This document shows positions 55,349-64,000 of a stretch of DNA of 64,000 nt, in pieces. The DNA is from Cladopsammia gracilis (lineage: Eukaryota; Cnidaria; Anthozoa; Scleractinia; Dendrophylliidae). The notes below the pieces were generated by a model. The model had not been told where the DNA came from. It saw nothing but the letters and a program-made list of their open reading frames with translations, and did not search any database. Position numbers and translations under genes: made by a program. The stretch lies in contig JAJGOT010000194.1 of assembly GCA_022457155.1 (NCBI GenBank), positions 1 through 64,000 of the forward strand. The letters run 5' to 3'. How positions within the stretch are numbered: the first letter of the stretch is position 1; every line of letters starts with the position of its first letter.

Positions 55349-55426
55349 GTTTCAAAGCTGTTCTTGGAAATATTTGAGTGTCTAGAAATTCAGGGAGTTA
55401 TTTTCCTTCAGACAGTTGTCAATTTT
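55349..55426 (+). CDS. DIS3L: DIS3L exon 3
   Basis: 78-bp exon, acceptor GTATTTCAG, donor TTTT|GTGAGT, phase 0 on both sides. VSKLFLEIFECLEIQGVIFL then QTVVNF corresponds to the first strand and helix of the PIN domain. Where nuclear DIS3 has a catalytic Asp (DTN), this protein has QTV, as in vertebrate DIS3L, whose PIN domain lacks endonuclease activity. Confidence 0.88.
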
Positions 55427-55546
55427 GTGAGTATCCCACTTTACAGATATAATTTGTTCCCCATGATGATCAGTCTGTTTGCTCAATTTCCTGGGGCAAG
55501 TAAAGTGACTTACCGGGCAAGTAAAATTCAGACCTGTACAACTTAA

Positions 55547-56354
55547 GGTGATTCCTCAGAAATAAAAGTTGTCGAACGATTTTTTTTAAATTTTCCCTAA
55601 CAGCTCCCTACCATAAGTTGTTTCGAAAAATTCAATAAAAAAGATAGGTCACCGTGCTCGGTAAAGAGATATGATGGACCAATGTTGCCCCATTTATGCC
55701 TATAGCAATACCGATCACGCACGTCATTATTTGATCGGTTCATGTTTCTTTTCCCGGTAACTCGTGAAAGTAAAGTTTACAATTCTTCAAAAAAACTTGA
55801 TAGGTTAAAGTCTCCACCATATAGGAACACTTTAAAATAAAATTTATGAAAAAGTCACACAACTTCAAATGACACGTACTCAAAACGTTCCTCGCGTCCA
55901 TGTTTTCAAGGTCAACAATTTGCTCCCACGAGTAACTGATTTGAGAACGTTTTTAGCGATATCTTTTTTTCTTATCGAGGAATTTTTTTTTAACTTTGTT
56001 AACTTAAAAAGCATTAATTTAACATCAAAATGATGCAATAAAAAATATAGGTCACCATGCTCGTTAGAGAGAAAAAGACAGTCGTATTTTCTAACGAGCT
56101 TGCGGGCCTTTGATAAAAAACATTCCATCCTCCGAAATGTGCGCACGCTCATTTTGCTCAACCGCGCACGCTCATTGCTTATAAATTATGGTAATTCTCC
56201 TTTTGAAAAATACTCGTAAGAAAATTAAATTTCCAGCTGCGTGTTTTAAAAAACCGTTCACTAAAAAGAGTGTTGTTATCAACTGGCTGCCATGAAAGGA
56301 CTATTACGTGTTATGCGCAGTACAGGATGCGCAGTGCAATACTGAGGAATCACC
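55547..56354. mobile_element. TTAA-flanked inverted-repeat element in DIS3L intron 3
   Basis: TTAA at 55,543-55,546 and 56,355-56,358 flank ends GGTGATTCCTCAG and CTGAGGAATCACC. 808 bp without transposase; a 93-codon minus-strand frame inside shows no recognisable protein. Confidence 0.8.
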
Positions 56355-56449
56355 TTAAATGATTTGCAGTTATGTTTACTTTGGAGATCATTGGTGGGCC
56401 AAGCTGGGGGATCATTATGTGGGCCAGGGATCATTGCAAGCTTTTACAC

Positions 56450-56580
56450 AGTGCAGTGCATTGCAGTACAGTACATGTACATGTACATGTACATGTACAG
56501 TGCAGTACAATACAATATGTACAATACAATTTAGTTTTACAGTAAGGTGCATTGCAGTGCAGTGCAGTACGGTACGAAAC
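56450..56580. repeat. Low-complexity GTACAT/GCAGT tract
   Basis: Runs of TACATG and CAGTGCAGTAC units, each nearly self-complementary, just before the retrotransposon. Confidence 0.8.
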
Positions 56581-56647
56581 TTTGGTCAATGAGCATAATA
56601 CACTGTATATGTAATATACAGTATCACACTGTAGTTATCCACAGATA

Positions 56648-56776
56648 ATGTATTTCCCTTGGGGCACGCATAACGGAATGCGTGCCATATGCACAGGAGT
56701 GGTATTTATACCACTCCTTGATTCACAGTTGTCATTGAAGCCTACCAGTATTCTTACGACGAGGTTGTACCTCGGG
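56648..56776 (+). repeat. Split direct repeat A1
   Basis: ATGTATTTCCCTTGGGGCAC to GGTTGTACCTCGGG, repeated as A2 at 61,220-61,348. Contains AGTGGTATTTATACCACT, a palindrome. The gag-like ATG is six bases downstream. Confidence 0.9.
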
Positions 56777-56781
56777 TTTTC

Positions 56782-57507
56782 ATGGCTACTACAGAAGATT
56801 TAGATTCTTTGAAGACATTTATTCTTAAAGAGCTGAAAGATCACAGGGATATTTTGGCAACGCAGCTATCAAAGGCTAACGACTGTGCAGAGTCGGCTCT
56901 GTCTATTTCACAACAGATTAAGAAGAGCGCCGATATCAACTTTAGAAGTATTCATAACGAGAAGAACTATAAGTTCAACCTCGAAACCATAGACAAGGCC
57001 AAGGCAGCCGCTTCTGCTGAGGACATACAACAGAAGAACGACTTGATCGGCGAGTTAATATTGTTTATCGAAGAAAGGAATCGAAAGATTAGGATTGCTG
57101 ACTCCTCCGACGCCGGTTGGCTAACGGTTAAACATTATGAGAGCAACGCTGTTGCTCTTGATATTGACGATGACAAGAAGATACGAGCCGCCGAGAAAGA
57201 AGCCATCAGAGAACGAGCCTCTCGTAACAGATCCAAGAGAAACGTGGAGCGCTTTCAGAGCAGAAATTCACAATACTCTACAGCCCCCCGAGGTCTTTCC
57301 AACTATCAGCGAGGGTTCAGACAACCCTATCAGCCCCACTATGGTCCACAACCCTGGACCCAAGATCAGTTCAGGAATGGCTGCCGTTTCTGCGGTAGTT
57401 CAACACACTGGGTCCGTGATTGCCCCGTTCGCTTCGCGAAATCCACTCTTGGAAACTCCACCTCTACCTCGACCAGAGCTCCCTTTTACGGAAACTACGA
57501 CCGCTAG
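56782..57507 (+). CDS. Gag-like protein of the Ngaro element
   Basis: 241 residues from ATG 56,782. The first two thirds are helical and charged (LKTFILKELKDHRDILATQL; probable coiled coil), then an Arg-rich, Tyr/Pro-rich stretch, then a zinc knuckle C-x2-C-x4-H-x4-C in CRFCGSSTHWVRDCP (about residues 211-225). This is the usual nucleic-acid-binding capsid-like protein of DIRS/Ngaro elements. Its 3' half overlaps the next frame, shifted +1, for about 370 bases. Confidence 0.85.
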   Translation: MATTEDLDSLKTFILKELKDHRDILATQLSKANDCAESALSISQQIKKSADINFRSIHNEKNYKFNLETIDKAKAAASAEDIQQKNDLIGELILFIEERNRKIRIADSSDAGWLTVKHYESNAVALDIDDDKKIRAAEKEAIRERASRNRSKRNVERFQSRNSQYSTAPRGLSNYQRGFRQPYQPHYGPQPWTQDQFRNGCRFCGSSTHWVRDCPVRFAKSTLGNSTSTSTRAPFYGNYDR

Positions 57508-59569
57508 TTGCCATAATGGACCACGGAGTCCTATAGAGCAAGAAATGGATGAGTTAATATCAGATAAGTTTATTGATGATCACCTCATTGACTATTATAG
57601 AAACAATTTATACGAATACGAACAGGGTACTTCAGTGCCTATTGTTAAAGGCCGGTTAAGAGCACATTTACCATTTTGGATCCAGTTGGGCGCTTCTGAT
57701 TGGGTATTGAATATAATTAAGCATGGTTATTTCATTCCTTTTCTTTCCACGCCCACAAGCGTTGTGTTGCCTAACAATAAGTCTGCTAGGGTTAATTCAG
57801 CGTTTGTTTCGGAAGCCGTTTCATCCTTGTTAGACTTAGGTTTAATTACTGAAGTTTTTTCGGCGTCTACGGTTGTTAACCCATTGTCTGTTTCATTCAA
57901 CTCGGATCATAAGCCTAGGTTAATTCTTGACCTCAGGCATGTTAATCAATTTGTGGCTAAGGAGAGGTTTAAAATGGACGATTGGAAGGTTTTTGTTCAG
58001 TATGCAGTTCCAGGCGGTTTTATGTTCAAATTTGATATGAAGTCTGGGTATCATCACATTGATATCGCTCACGCACACCAACAATTTTTAGGTTTCTCTT
58101 GGCCACTCGGTTCGGATAAGCCGAGATATTTTTGTTTCAACGTTCTCCTGTTCGGTTTGTCTTCGGCTCCGTATTTGTTTACCAAATTGTTTCGTCCTCT
58201 CGTCAAACGATGGAGAGCACAGGGTTTTCATTTCGTATTATATCTGGATGACGGTGCGGGCTGCGAGGCGGATTTTGATAGTACCTCCTCAGTTTCTGAA
58301 AGCATTCGTTCTGACTTGGCTAACGCTGGCGTTGTTGCTAATCACGCGAAATCAGTTTGGTTGCCGACCCAGGTTTTGGAATGGTTAGGTTTGTTATGGA
58401 ACCTGCGTGATGGTATTCTGTCTATTCCACACGCCAGGATAGATAAGCTCAAAAACGCTCTGCTATCGCTTAGAAGTTCCGTGCATAGTATTACTCCGCG
58501 TACGCTCGCTTCGGTTGTTGGTAAGATTATCTCTTTAGCGCCAGGCGTAGGTAATGTTACTCTCATCATGTCCAGATATTTACAGTCCGCCGTTAATTTT
58601 CGAGGTGAATCCTGGGAGATTCCTATCGATTTAACTAAGTATCAATTTTTCTCACATTGCATGGATGAGATCGAATTTTGGCTGCTTAATTGTTCTAAGA
58701 TCAACGGTAAATCACTTCTTCATTATTCCGCACCCGTTGTTATTATTCATACAGATGCCAGTGCGTTTGCGTGCGGGGGTCATGGCCTGCGGGTCGATTC
58801 AGAGGAATTCGAGCTTTATTTCCAAGCTTTCACGTCCATGCAGAAAATGCACGATAGCAACGCTAGGGAATTATTGGCTATTCTATATGGGCTCCAATCA
58901 TTCAAGCCAATGGTTCAAGGGAAAACCGTGAAGGTTTTCACTGACAATAAAAACGCAGTGGTCATAGCCAAAAAAGGAAGCATGTCTTTTCGTTTACACG
59001 ATTTGGCTATCAGGATCTTTAGATTTTGCGTACGTAACAATGTTTCATTAGAGATTGAATGGATCCCCAGATCCCTGAACGATTTCGCAGACTGCATGAG
59101 CAGGATTGTCGATTATGATGATTGGCGTCTTTCTACACAATTCTTTGATTACATTAGTTTAATTTTCGGTCCATTCTCTGTAGATCGCTTTGCTTCTTCT
59201 GACAATACCAAGTGTGCCAAATTTTTCTCTAAGTTTTGGTGTCCCGGTTCTTCAGGCGTAGACGCGTTCAGCGCCAGTTGGGCAGGCGAGAATAATTGGC
59301 TCGTGCCACCTGTTTACCTCATCTCGCGTGCTATTTTTCACTTAGAGGCTACTAGAGCTCGCGGTGCCTTAGTGGTCCCGAATTGGTCCTCAGCGGTTTT
59401 TTGGCCCGTTCTGTTCCCCCGACACCATTATCGGCCATCAGTCAGTCAAGTTCTCGAGTTCGCGGATCCTTCATGGATTTTTTCTCACTATCAGCCTATC
59501 CCGAACACAGTCTTTTCGCCCACTCGGTTCAAATCCTCGGTTCTTGTCATTCTTCTTGATGCCACTTAG
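57137..59569 (+). CDS. Reverse transcriptase/RNase H of the Ngaro element
   Basis: Open frame of 810 codons. The part before the gag stop overlaps gag in the +1 frame, and the first ATG after it is at 57,545 (674 residues), so expression is either by internal initiation or by +1 frameshifting. RT motifs: RLILDLRHVN, FKFDMKSGYHHIDI (motif A Asp), LFGLSSAPYLF (motif B) and YLDDG (catalytic Asp pair). RNase H: HTDASAFACGG, ARELLAILYGL and VFTDNKNAVV. The C-terminal part (VDRFASSDN ... LVPPVYLISRAI) is the segment typical of DIRS-order proteins. No frame damage seen. Confidence 0.9.
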   Translation: MRATLLLLILTMTRRYEPPRKKPSENEPLVTDPRETWSAFRAEIHNTLQPPEVFPTISEGSDNPISPTMVHNPGPKISSGMAAVSAVVQHTGSVIAPFASRNPLLETPPLPRPELPFTETTTASCHNGPRSPIEQEMDELISDKFIDDHLIDYYRNNLYEYEQGTSVPIVKGRLRAHLPFWIQLGASDWVLNIIKHGYFIPFLSTPTSVVLPNNKSARVNSAFVSEAVSSLLDLGLITEVFSASTVVNPLSVSFNSDHKPRLILDLRHVNQFVAKERFKMDDWKVFVQYAVPGGFMFKFDMKSGYHHIDIAHAHQQFLGFSWPLGSDKPRYFCFNVLLFGLSSAPYLFTKLFRPLVKRWRAQGFHFVLYLDDGAGCEADFDSTSSVSESIRSDLANAGVVANHAKSVWLPTQVLEWLGLLWNLRDGILSIPHARIDKLKNALLSLRSSVHSITPRTLASVVGKIISLAPGVGNVTLIMSRYLQSAVNFRGESWEIPIDLTKYQFFSHCMDEIEFWLLNCSKINGKSLLHYSAPVVIIHTDASAFACGGHGLRVDSEEFELYFQAFTSMQKMHDSNARELLAILYGLQSFKPMVQGKTVKVFTDNKNAVVIAKKGSMSFRLHDLAIRIFRFCVRNNVSLEIEWIPRSLNDFADCMSRIVDYDDWRLSTQFFDYISLIFGPFSVDRFASSDNTKCAKFFSKFWCPGSSGVDAFSASWAGENNWLVPPVYLISRAIFHLEATRARGALVVPNWSSAVFWPVLFPRHHYRPSVSQVLEFADPSWIFSHYQPIPNTVFSPTRFKSSVLVILLDAT

Positions 59570-59629
59570 TTCATTTTTTATCTTAGGGCGGAAAGGGGCT
59601 TATTTGGTTCAATTGATGTTGCATTACAC

Positions 59630-59990
59630 TGCCACGGGTGGCAGAATCGAGATTGAACGACAAGTGTTATTTATTCGGAAGCGTCTATTTTATTATATTT
59701 GTCGCCACGGGCGAGAGTTCGTAAGGACATGGGTTGTGTATACGTATTATATTTTTGCCGCCACGGGCGGGAGCACCAAAGCCTATGGGTTGTGCATACT
59801 TATTATGTTTGTCGCCACGGGCGAAATTGGGCAGGCCATGGGCCATGCGTATGTGTTATGTTTGCCCCCACGGGCGAAAGCATGAAGGCCACGGGCCGTG
59901 CATTTTTCTTATATTTTGTCGCCACGGGCGTAAGTTCGAAAGGCCACGGGCCGCGGAAATGTATTACTTTTGCTTCCACGGGTGAAAGCA
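59630..59990 (+). repeat. Seven CCACGGGCG units between RT and recombinase
   Basis: CCACGGGCG or CCACGGGTG with flanking GCC/GAAAG recurs seven times at 52-68-bp spacing (near 59,634, 59,704, 59,761, 59,815, 59,867, 59,922 and 59,975). Between units GGCCATGGGCC or GGCCACGGGCC often occurs. Each unit can form a small hairpin. The recombinase frame happens to stay open through it. Confidence 0.85.
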
Positions 59991-61069
59991 TGAAATGTCA
60001 AGGGCGTTGTCTGTATGCATTAATCTTCGGTTCGCTTCTGCGCTTATTAACATACAACTTTTCTCTTTCTTTTACAAATCGCTTCAGATTTATTTCGAAC
60101 CCTACATTGAGAAGTCTAGCAGCGGAAGCATCTACCACACTTGCCAAAAGTAGAGCTCCATCCACGCTCAAAGGATACCTACAGCATTTTCAAAAGTGGA
60201 AGGCCTGGACCTTGATGTTTCCAGAATGTCAGTATTTTCCCGCCAACGATACCTTTTTGGCGCTTTATTTAATTAACATCGCCCAGTCGGGTTATTCGTT
60301 TTCGTATTTATCCTCCGCGTTTTATGCTATAAGCTTTTTTCATAAGTCATGCGCTGTTTTGAATCCATGCGATTCTGCGTTTACTAAGCTCATATTAGAA
60401 GGCTGCAAAAGAAGACTCGCATTGTCGGTTTCACACAGTAAAAGATCGCCTATTCTTCCCATTCATTTACATCAGCTTGTAGACAAATTTGCTACAGCCG
60501 ATGCTACCCTTTCGGACATTAGAGATGTTTGTTTTTGCTTAATTGCTTTTGCAGCGTTTTTACGCTATGATGAGGTATCTAATTTAAAGTGGTCCGACAT
60601 TCATTTTGAGGCCACTTATTTTTCCATCTTTATTTCTAAGAGTAAGGCCGACCAATATCGGGAAGGTTGCACCAGACTAGTCGCCAAAACAGGCAGATCT
60701 ACGTGCCCACATGCTATGCTCAACCGATATGCTAATTTGGCTCAAGATAATGTTCACTCCGACGAATATGTATTTCGTTCTCTGGGTGGCAGCAAGGCGA
60801 GAGGATATTTCCTCAGACCTGGAACCAAATTTTCTTACTCTAGGGCTAGAGAGGTTATATTAGGCAAACTTAAAGCCATTGGTTTGGATACCTCCTATTT
60901 TGGTTTACATTCACTCAGGATTGGGGGGGCTACTGCCGCTGCTAACAATGATATACCTGATAGAGTCGTTAAGAAACACGGTAGATGGAAAAGTGAGAGA
61001 TCAAAAGATCTTTACTGTCGTGAGGACATTAAACACCAATTGTTGGTCAGTCTCAACTTGGACATATAG
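59990..61069 (+). CDS. Tyrosine recombinase of the Ngaro element
   Basis: 359 residues from ATG 59,990 (frame open upstream to 59,699 but only through the CCACGGGCG array, so this ATG is preferred). An N-terminal SAM-like DNA-binding region (STLKGYLQHFQKWKAWTLMF) is followed by the catalytic domain. Visible catalytic residues: Arg in FLRYDEVSNLKWSD, His and Arg in LHSLRIGG, Tyr in SKDLYCRED. The R-H-R-Y set is complete. It would integrate a circular DNA copy, explaining the lack of an obvious target duplication. It ends 63 bp before B1. Confidence 0.92.
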   Translation: MKCQGRCLYALIFGSLLRLLTYNFSLSFTNRFRFISNPTLRSLAAEASTTLAKSRAPSTLKGYLQHFQKWKAWTLMFPECQYFPANDTFLALYLINIAQSGYSFSYLSSAFYAISFFHKSCAVLNPCDSAFTKLILEGCKRRLALSVSHSKRSPILPIHLHQLVDKFATADATLSDIRDVCFCLIAFAAFLRYDEVSNLKWSDIHFEATYFSIFISKSKADQYREGCTRLVAKTGRSTCPHAMLNRYANLAQDNVHSDEYVFRSLGGSKARGYFLRPGTKFSYSRAREVILGKLKAIGLDTSYFGLHSLRIGGATAAANNDIPDRVVKKHGRWKSERSKDLYCREDIKHQLLVSLNLDI

Positions 61070-61132
61070 TCATGATAGTGGTCAGCAATCGGCATTATTG
61101 ATCCACTTCCGACACCCGGTTCTTTGGGTTTG

Positions 61133-61626
61133 AGATTACTGGCGGGCCCTCCTCCAACTCGTGTGAGTGTTACATTGGAAATGATTTCTGTGCGGCTAAG
61201 CGTAGCGCAAGAGAACAGAAATGTATTTCCCTTGGGGCACGCATAACGGAATGCGTGCCATATGCACAGGAGTGGTATTTATACCACTCCTTGATTCACA
61301 GTTGTCATTGAAGCCTACCAGTATTCTTACGACGAGGTTGTACCTCGGGGGTACTTTTCGTATCTGCATGTTTTCCAGCACGGGTTATTATCATTATATA
61401 CACCAGTTATGTACAAATTGTGTTTACGAGTACTGCAATCGCAGCATGTATTTCATTTTAGGTAGAATACATCATATTTATATTGTATCTTTGATATATG
61501 TACACATTTTGATATATGTACACATTCTGTAGCAATAAAGATTACTGGCGGGCCCTCCTCCAACTCGTGTGAGTGTTACATTGGAAATGATTTCTGTGCG
61601 GCTAAGCGTAGCGCAAGAGAACAGAA
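61133..61626 (+). repeat. B1-A2-B2 terminal block of the Ngaro element
   Basis: B1 61,133-61,220, A2 61,220-61,348, spacer, B2 61,539-61,626. B copies start AGATTACTGGCGGGCCC and end GAGAACAGAA. The spacer has two ATATGTACACATT words. Confidence 0.9.
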
Positions 61627-61657
61627 TAATGAACTTATTTCTTGCTCTTCCTTTCAG

Positions 61658-61809
61658 GTCCAGCACCAAGGTGGAAGGAAGCTTCATTCGCAGCTCAAAA
61701 ATCTTGTTAATGATAACAGACAACAGTGCATCATATTCAGCAATGAGTTCTGTGATGGTGCATATTCCCCTCGGGAGCCAGGGGAGTCTTTAGAAGACTG
61801 GCAATGGAG
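61658..61809 (+). CDS. DIS3L: DIS3L exon 4
   Basis: 152-bp exon, acceptor CTTCCTTTCAG, donor GGAG|GTGAGG, phase 2 at the end. It encodes VQHQGGRKLHSQLKNLVN through QQCIIFSNEF and SPREPGESLEDWQWR, a strong DIS3L match. The retrotransposon in the preceding intron ends at 61,626, leaving only 31 bp (ATAATGAAC plus a pyrimidine tract) before this exon. Confidence 0.92.
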
Positions 61810-62344
61810 GTGAGGATACTCTCTCAGACTCTTTTTGTCAAGAAGAAGTACAGTAATCTAAACTTGAATACCATATTTTCTCCGTTGAACGCCAAATTTA
61901 AGGTTTATTGAACATTTATTTGAACCCCGGTGTTAATTCGAGGCCTGCCATTTATTAAATGTGGGTAATTTTTCAGGATCACATTTTACGCCTTTTATTC
62001 CTAATTATTTCTGATTCAAAAGCTAAACTGATCAAAATGTTCCTAAAATCTTGATGGAAACAAGAGCGAGAAGTCCCAAAGAGAATATATAGTCATTAAA
62101 CTGTTTTTTTTTTTACTTCAACTTTCTTTTATTATTAATAATAATTATCACTATTTACAAGTGATCTAACCTTAAATAATAGTATTTACATTTTTAACAG
62201 ATAATAAATATACTGGAACATATTTGCAAAAAAAAATTAATGTTAATGAGTGTGTGAACAGTGATCAGAGTGGAGGTTTGTCAGGAGTTTGTCAACTTTA
62301 GATTGTGATGTGAACAGGGCTTTAATGTGCGGACTTTTTTGCAG

Positions 62345-62426
62345 ATCTGTTTATAGTGGTGCTGTCTGGTATCATAGCCACTTAAAACAAATGATTCCAC
62401 TTGTCATTCTCACAGAGGACCAACAG
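62345..62426 (+). CDS. DIS3L: DIS3L exon 5
   Basis: 82-bp exon, acceptor TTTTTTGCAG, donor ACAG|GTACTA. It completes the Arg codon and encodes SVYSGAVWYHSHLKQMIPLV then ILTEDQQ, matching the PIN-domain core RSIYN-AVWYY of DIS3L. The gene continues past the window; no further exon was found before 64,000. Confidence 0.9.
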
Positions 62427-63153
62427 GTACTAGTCCTACATGTGCGTCTCTCAAATAAACAGGGCTTCTGAAAGGGTGTGAAAAAAAAGACAAATTATTC
62501 AGCATTTTCAGGCAAATATGTGGCAAGAAGGGCCTTTAATGCAGCAAATTATGCAATTTTTTCTGAGCTACTTTAAGGTCTCAGAGGAAGAAAACTACTT
62601 TTATGCTGTTCAAAAGCCAATTAAGAGCATAAAGTAACAATAATTAAGCATGTACATGTAAATTGGGATAAAATAGATAAGCATATGGTAAAAGGTCTAA
62701 ACGTTTCACTCAAAATCAGGGGTGCGGCTTATCTGCGAGAACATCAGCTGTAAATGGTTACCCATACTTTTCAGTGATATACATGTAAATCAACCAGACT
62801 TTATAAAGCAAGGATGTCATGCATACAGAAACAACTGGCTTGTGAGAGAACTGTGGTTGTGTTTCTTTATACATTTGGTGTTGTCTTCTAGACTTTTCTG
62901 TGTGTGTATGGTTAGTACTGTATGTTCATTTGACTGTACACTGTAAGTCTTGCCTTTGCCTTTTTTCCTTGCTTGCATTTCCATGGTTCATAAGTACACT
63001 TGTCTTGCCTTCTTGACATTTTTCTGTACCCGGGAATGATCATGCATGAGCAGTATTTTTATTGTAAATGGTTTGAACCCAGGAGTATCAGTAGTCTGTT
63101 GTTTGTGATCGTCCGGGTGAGTGTAGTTCTGAAAAGAACTGTTGTTGTTGACA
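62427..63153. other. DIS3L: DIS3L intron 5, left part
   Basis: No exon seen. 62,700-62,810 is the second copy of the GGTGCGGCTTATC repeat also present in intron 1. Confidence 0.5.
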
Positions 63154-63200
63154 ATGACTGACGTTTCGACAACCTGAGCGGAAGTCATCTTCAGAGTCAT
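63154..63200 (-). ncRNA. Minimal hammerhead motif of the Penelope-like element
   Basis: Minus strand: stem I ATGACT (63,200-63,195) pairs perfectly with AGTCAT (63,159-63,154). Core CTGAAGA at 63,194-63,188. Stem II has GAC/GTC and CC/GG pairs. Then GAAAC and GTC (63,167-63,160). Helix III lacks a loop. It lies downstream of the GIY-YIG coding remnant, the place expected for the element's terminal repeat. Confidence 0.6.
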
Positions 63201-63419
63201 GTGAATTGTGAATGGTCAGTTGATGTTATATACGTCTGGTTATAACTGTCATTGGTCAGTTTAGCCGTGATGTTATTGGCTGTAGAGACTCAAGTCAGTG
63301 ATAGGTGCGTTTCGATCCGGGTATTGTTAGTGTAATTTCTGTAGTCGTATTGTTAGTCAAATTTGTCAGTGAGTTCAGTCTATTGTTCGTCTGTTTTGTT
63401 GACAAGTCGTTTGTAAGCC

Positions 63420-63924
63420 GCAGGTAGCTGTTGGCATCTGTTCAGTGGTGTCTGTTCTAAGTTAGTAAACCAACTTTCTAGAGTGAGTCGTTTGTAGTAG
63501 TCCGTACTGTAGGTAACGCATTCGGCAGAGTCCCAGTCAATTCTGTGATTCGTGCGTAAATGGTGTTCAGCAATGTGATTGTTGATGTCACCATTTTTTG
63601 TCGCCCGTTTGTGTTCAGTCAGTCGTATGTTCAGATTCCTGCCAGTCTCACCGATGTAAGAGGCCTGGCAGTCGCAGCATTTGATCTTGTATACTGCTCC
63701 TTGTCTGTCGTTAGGTTCGTCCTTGTCTTTAACGTTTGTGAGAAGCTGTCGTAAAGTAGCAATGGGACACGGATGTTGTAAGGTTGTAAGATCCGTGCAA
63801 TAGTCTCAGAAGTGCCCTTGATATTTTTATGTTTAGAACAATTTGTAGCAAACTTTCTTCCCTTTGGTGGGCCCTTTATTTTGTCCAATTTACTCATAAC
63901 ATATTGTTTTATTTCAAGCCACAA
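63420..63924 (-). pseudogene. Penelope-like element, C-terminal GIY-YIG endonuclease remnant
   Basis: Minus strand. One frame (63,924 to about 63,770) reads ATNCSKHKNIKGTSETIARI and LQPYNIRV. After a small deletion the similarity continues in another frame: QGAVYKIKCCDCQASYIGET (GIY-YIG core, with CCDC Cys pair), RNLNIRLTEHKRATKNG, INNHIAEHHL and NHRIDWDSAECV. These are the linker, zinc-binding and endonuclease parts of Penelope-like retroelement proteins; the reverse transcriptase would lie beyond the right edge or is lost. Antisense to DIS3L, in its intron. Frameshifted, so probably dead. Confidence 0.8.
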
Positions 63925-64000
63925 ATTACAGTAAATGCTTTTTGAATAATTGGTTCATGATTTACTCAATTTTATTTCCATGCTACAAGATTTTGGCAGA

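Larger units (their letters stand above)
56648..61626 (+). mobile_element. Ngaro-type (DIRS-order) tyrosine-recombinase retrotransposon
   Basis: Split direct repeats in the order A1 (56,648-56,776), coding region, B1 (61,133-61,220), A2 (61,220-61,348), unique 190 bp, B2 (61,539-61,626). The 129-bp A copies and 88-bp B copies appear identical or nearly so. This arrangement is diagnostic for Ngaro/PAT-like elements (established knowledge). It encodes gag-like, RT/RNase H and tyrosine recombinase frames, all open, so the copy looks young and possibly autonomous. It sits in intron 3 of DIS3L, same orientation. Confidence 0.9.

Noticed and set aside
59527..59540. B-box-like GGTTCAAATCC as a tRNA gene
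   Set aside because: It lies inside the RT coding frame and has no A-box or cloverleaf around it.

Overview
The window is nuclear DNA of an animal, most likely an anthozoan cnidarian (stony-coral-like). Genes are split by GT-AG introns. The one confidently named host gene, DIS3L, has animal-type exons. The intergenic DNA is AT-rich and crowded with miniature inverted-repeat transposons, hairpin (foldback) elements, tRNA-derived SINEs, tyrosine-recombinase and Penelope-like retroelements. No bacterial gene layout is present. The taxonomic call is inference from gene structure and repeat style.

Left part (1-13,200): a GGAA microsatellite, a SINE and several inverted-repeat elements lead into four exons (8,308-13,176, + strand) of an unidentified gene. 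Its acidic/proline-rich N-terminal half is followed by a hydrophobic C-terminal domain. Its introns hold at least five different mobile elements.

Middle left (13,500-29,900): a 3.1-kb terminal-inverted-repeat element (13,941-17,039) carries a two-exon coding region with one in-frame stop. A decayed Ty3/Gypsy retrotransposon is interrupted by a Kolobok/Harbinger-like element with a broken Myb/SANT frame. Many hairpin elements follow, including a 716-bp head-to-head pair.

Centre (29,900-39,300): a complete two-exon rhodopsin-class GPCR of 345 aa, with a minimal hammerhead ribozyme motif in its intron. Next come a nested set of inverted repeats containing a broken RecQ-like helicase, a dense palindrome cluster, and a 708-aa single-exon protein with a duplicated unknown domain and about 40 copies of an 8-residue repeat (TDEELQNA).

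Middle right (41,012-49,804): an 8.8-kb giant palindrome. Two nearly identical 3.6-kb arms flank a 1.25-kb spacer. The spacer holds most of a zinc-finger gene (TATA box, ORF, poly(A) signal) and a tRNA-His-like sequence. I do not recognise this element; it is the best candidate for something undescribed.

Right part (52,400-64,000): the first five coding exons of DIS3L, a cytoplasmic exosome exoribonuclease, running off the right edge. Intron 3 contains an apparently complete Ngaro-type retrotransposon (gag-like, RT/RNase H and tyrosine recombinase frames, split direct repeats) that ends 31 bp before exon 4. The last intron contains an antisense Penelope-like fragment with a GIY-YIG domain and its own hammerhead motif.
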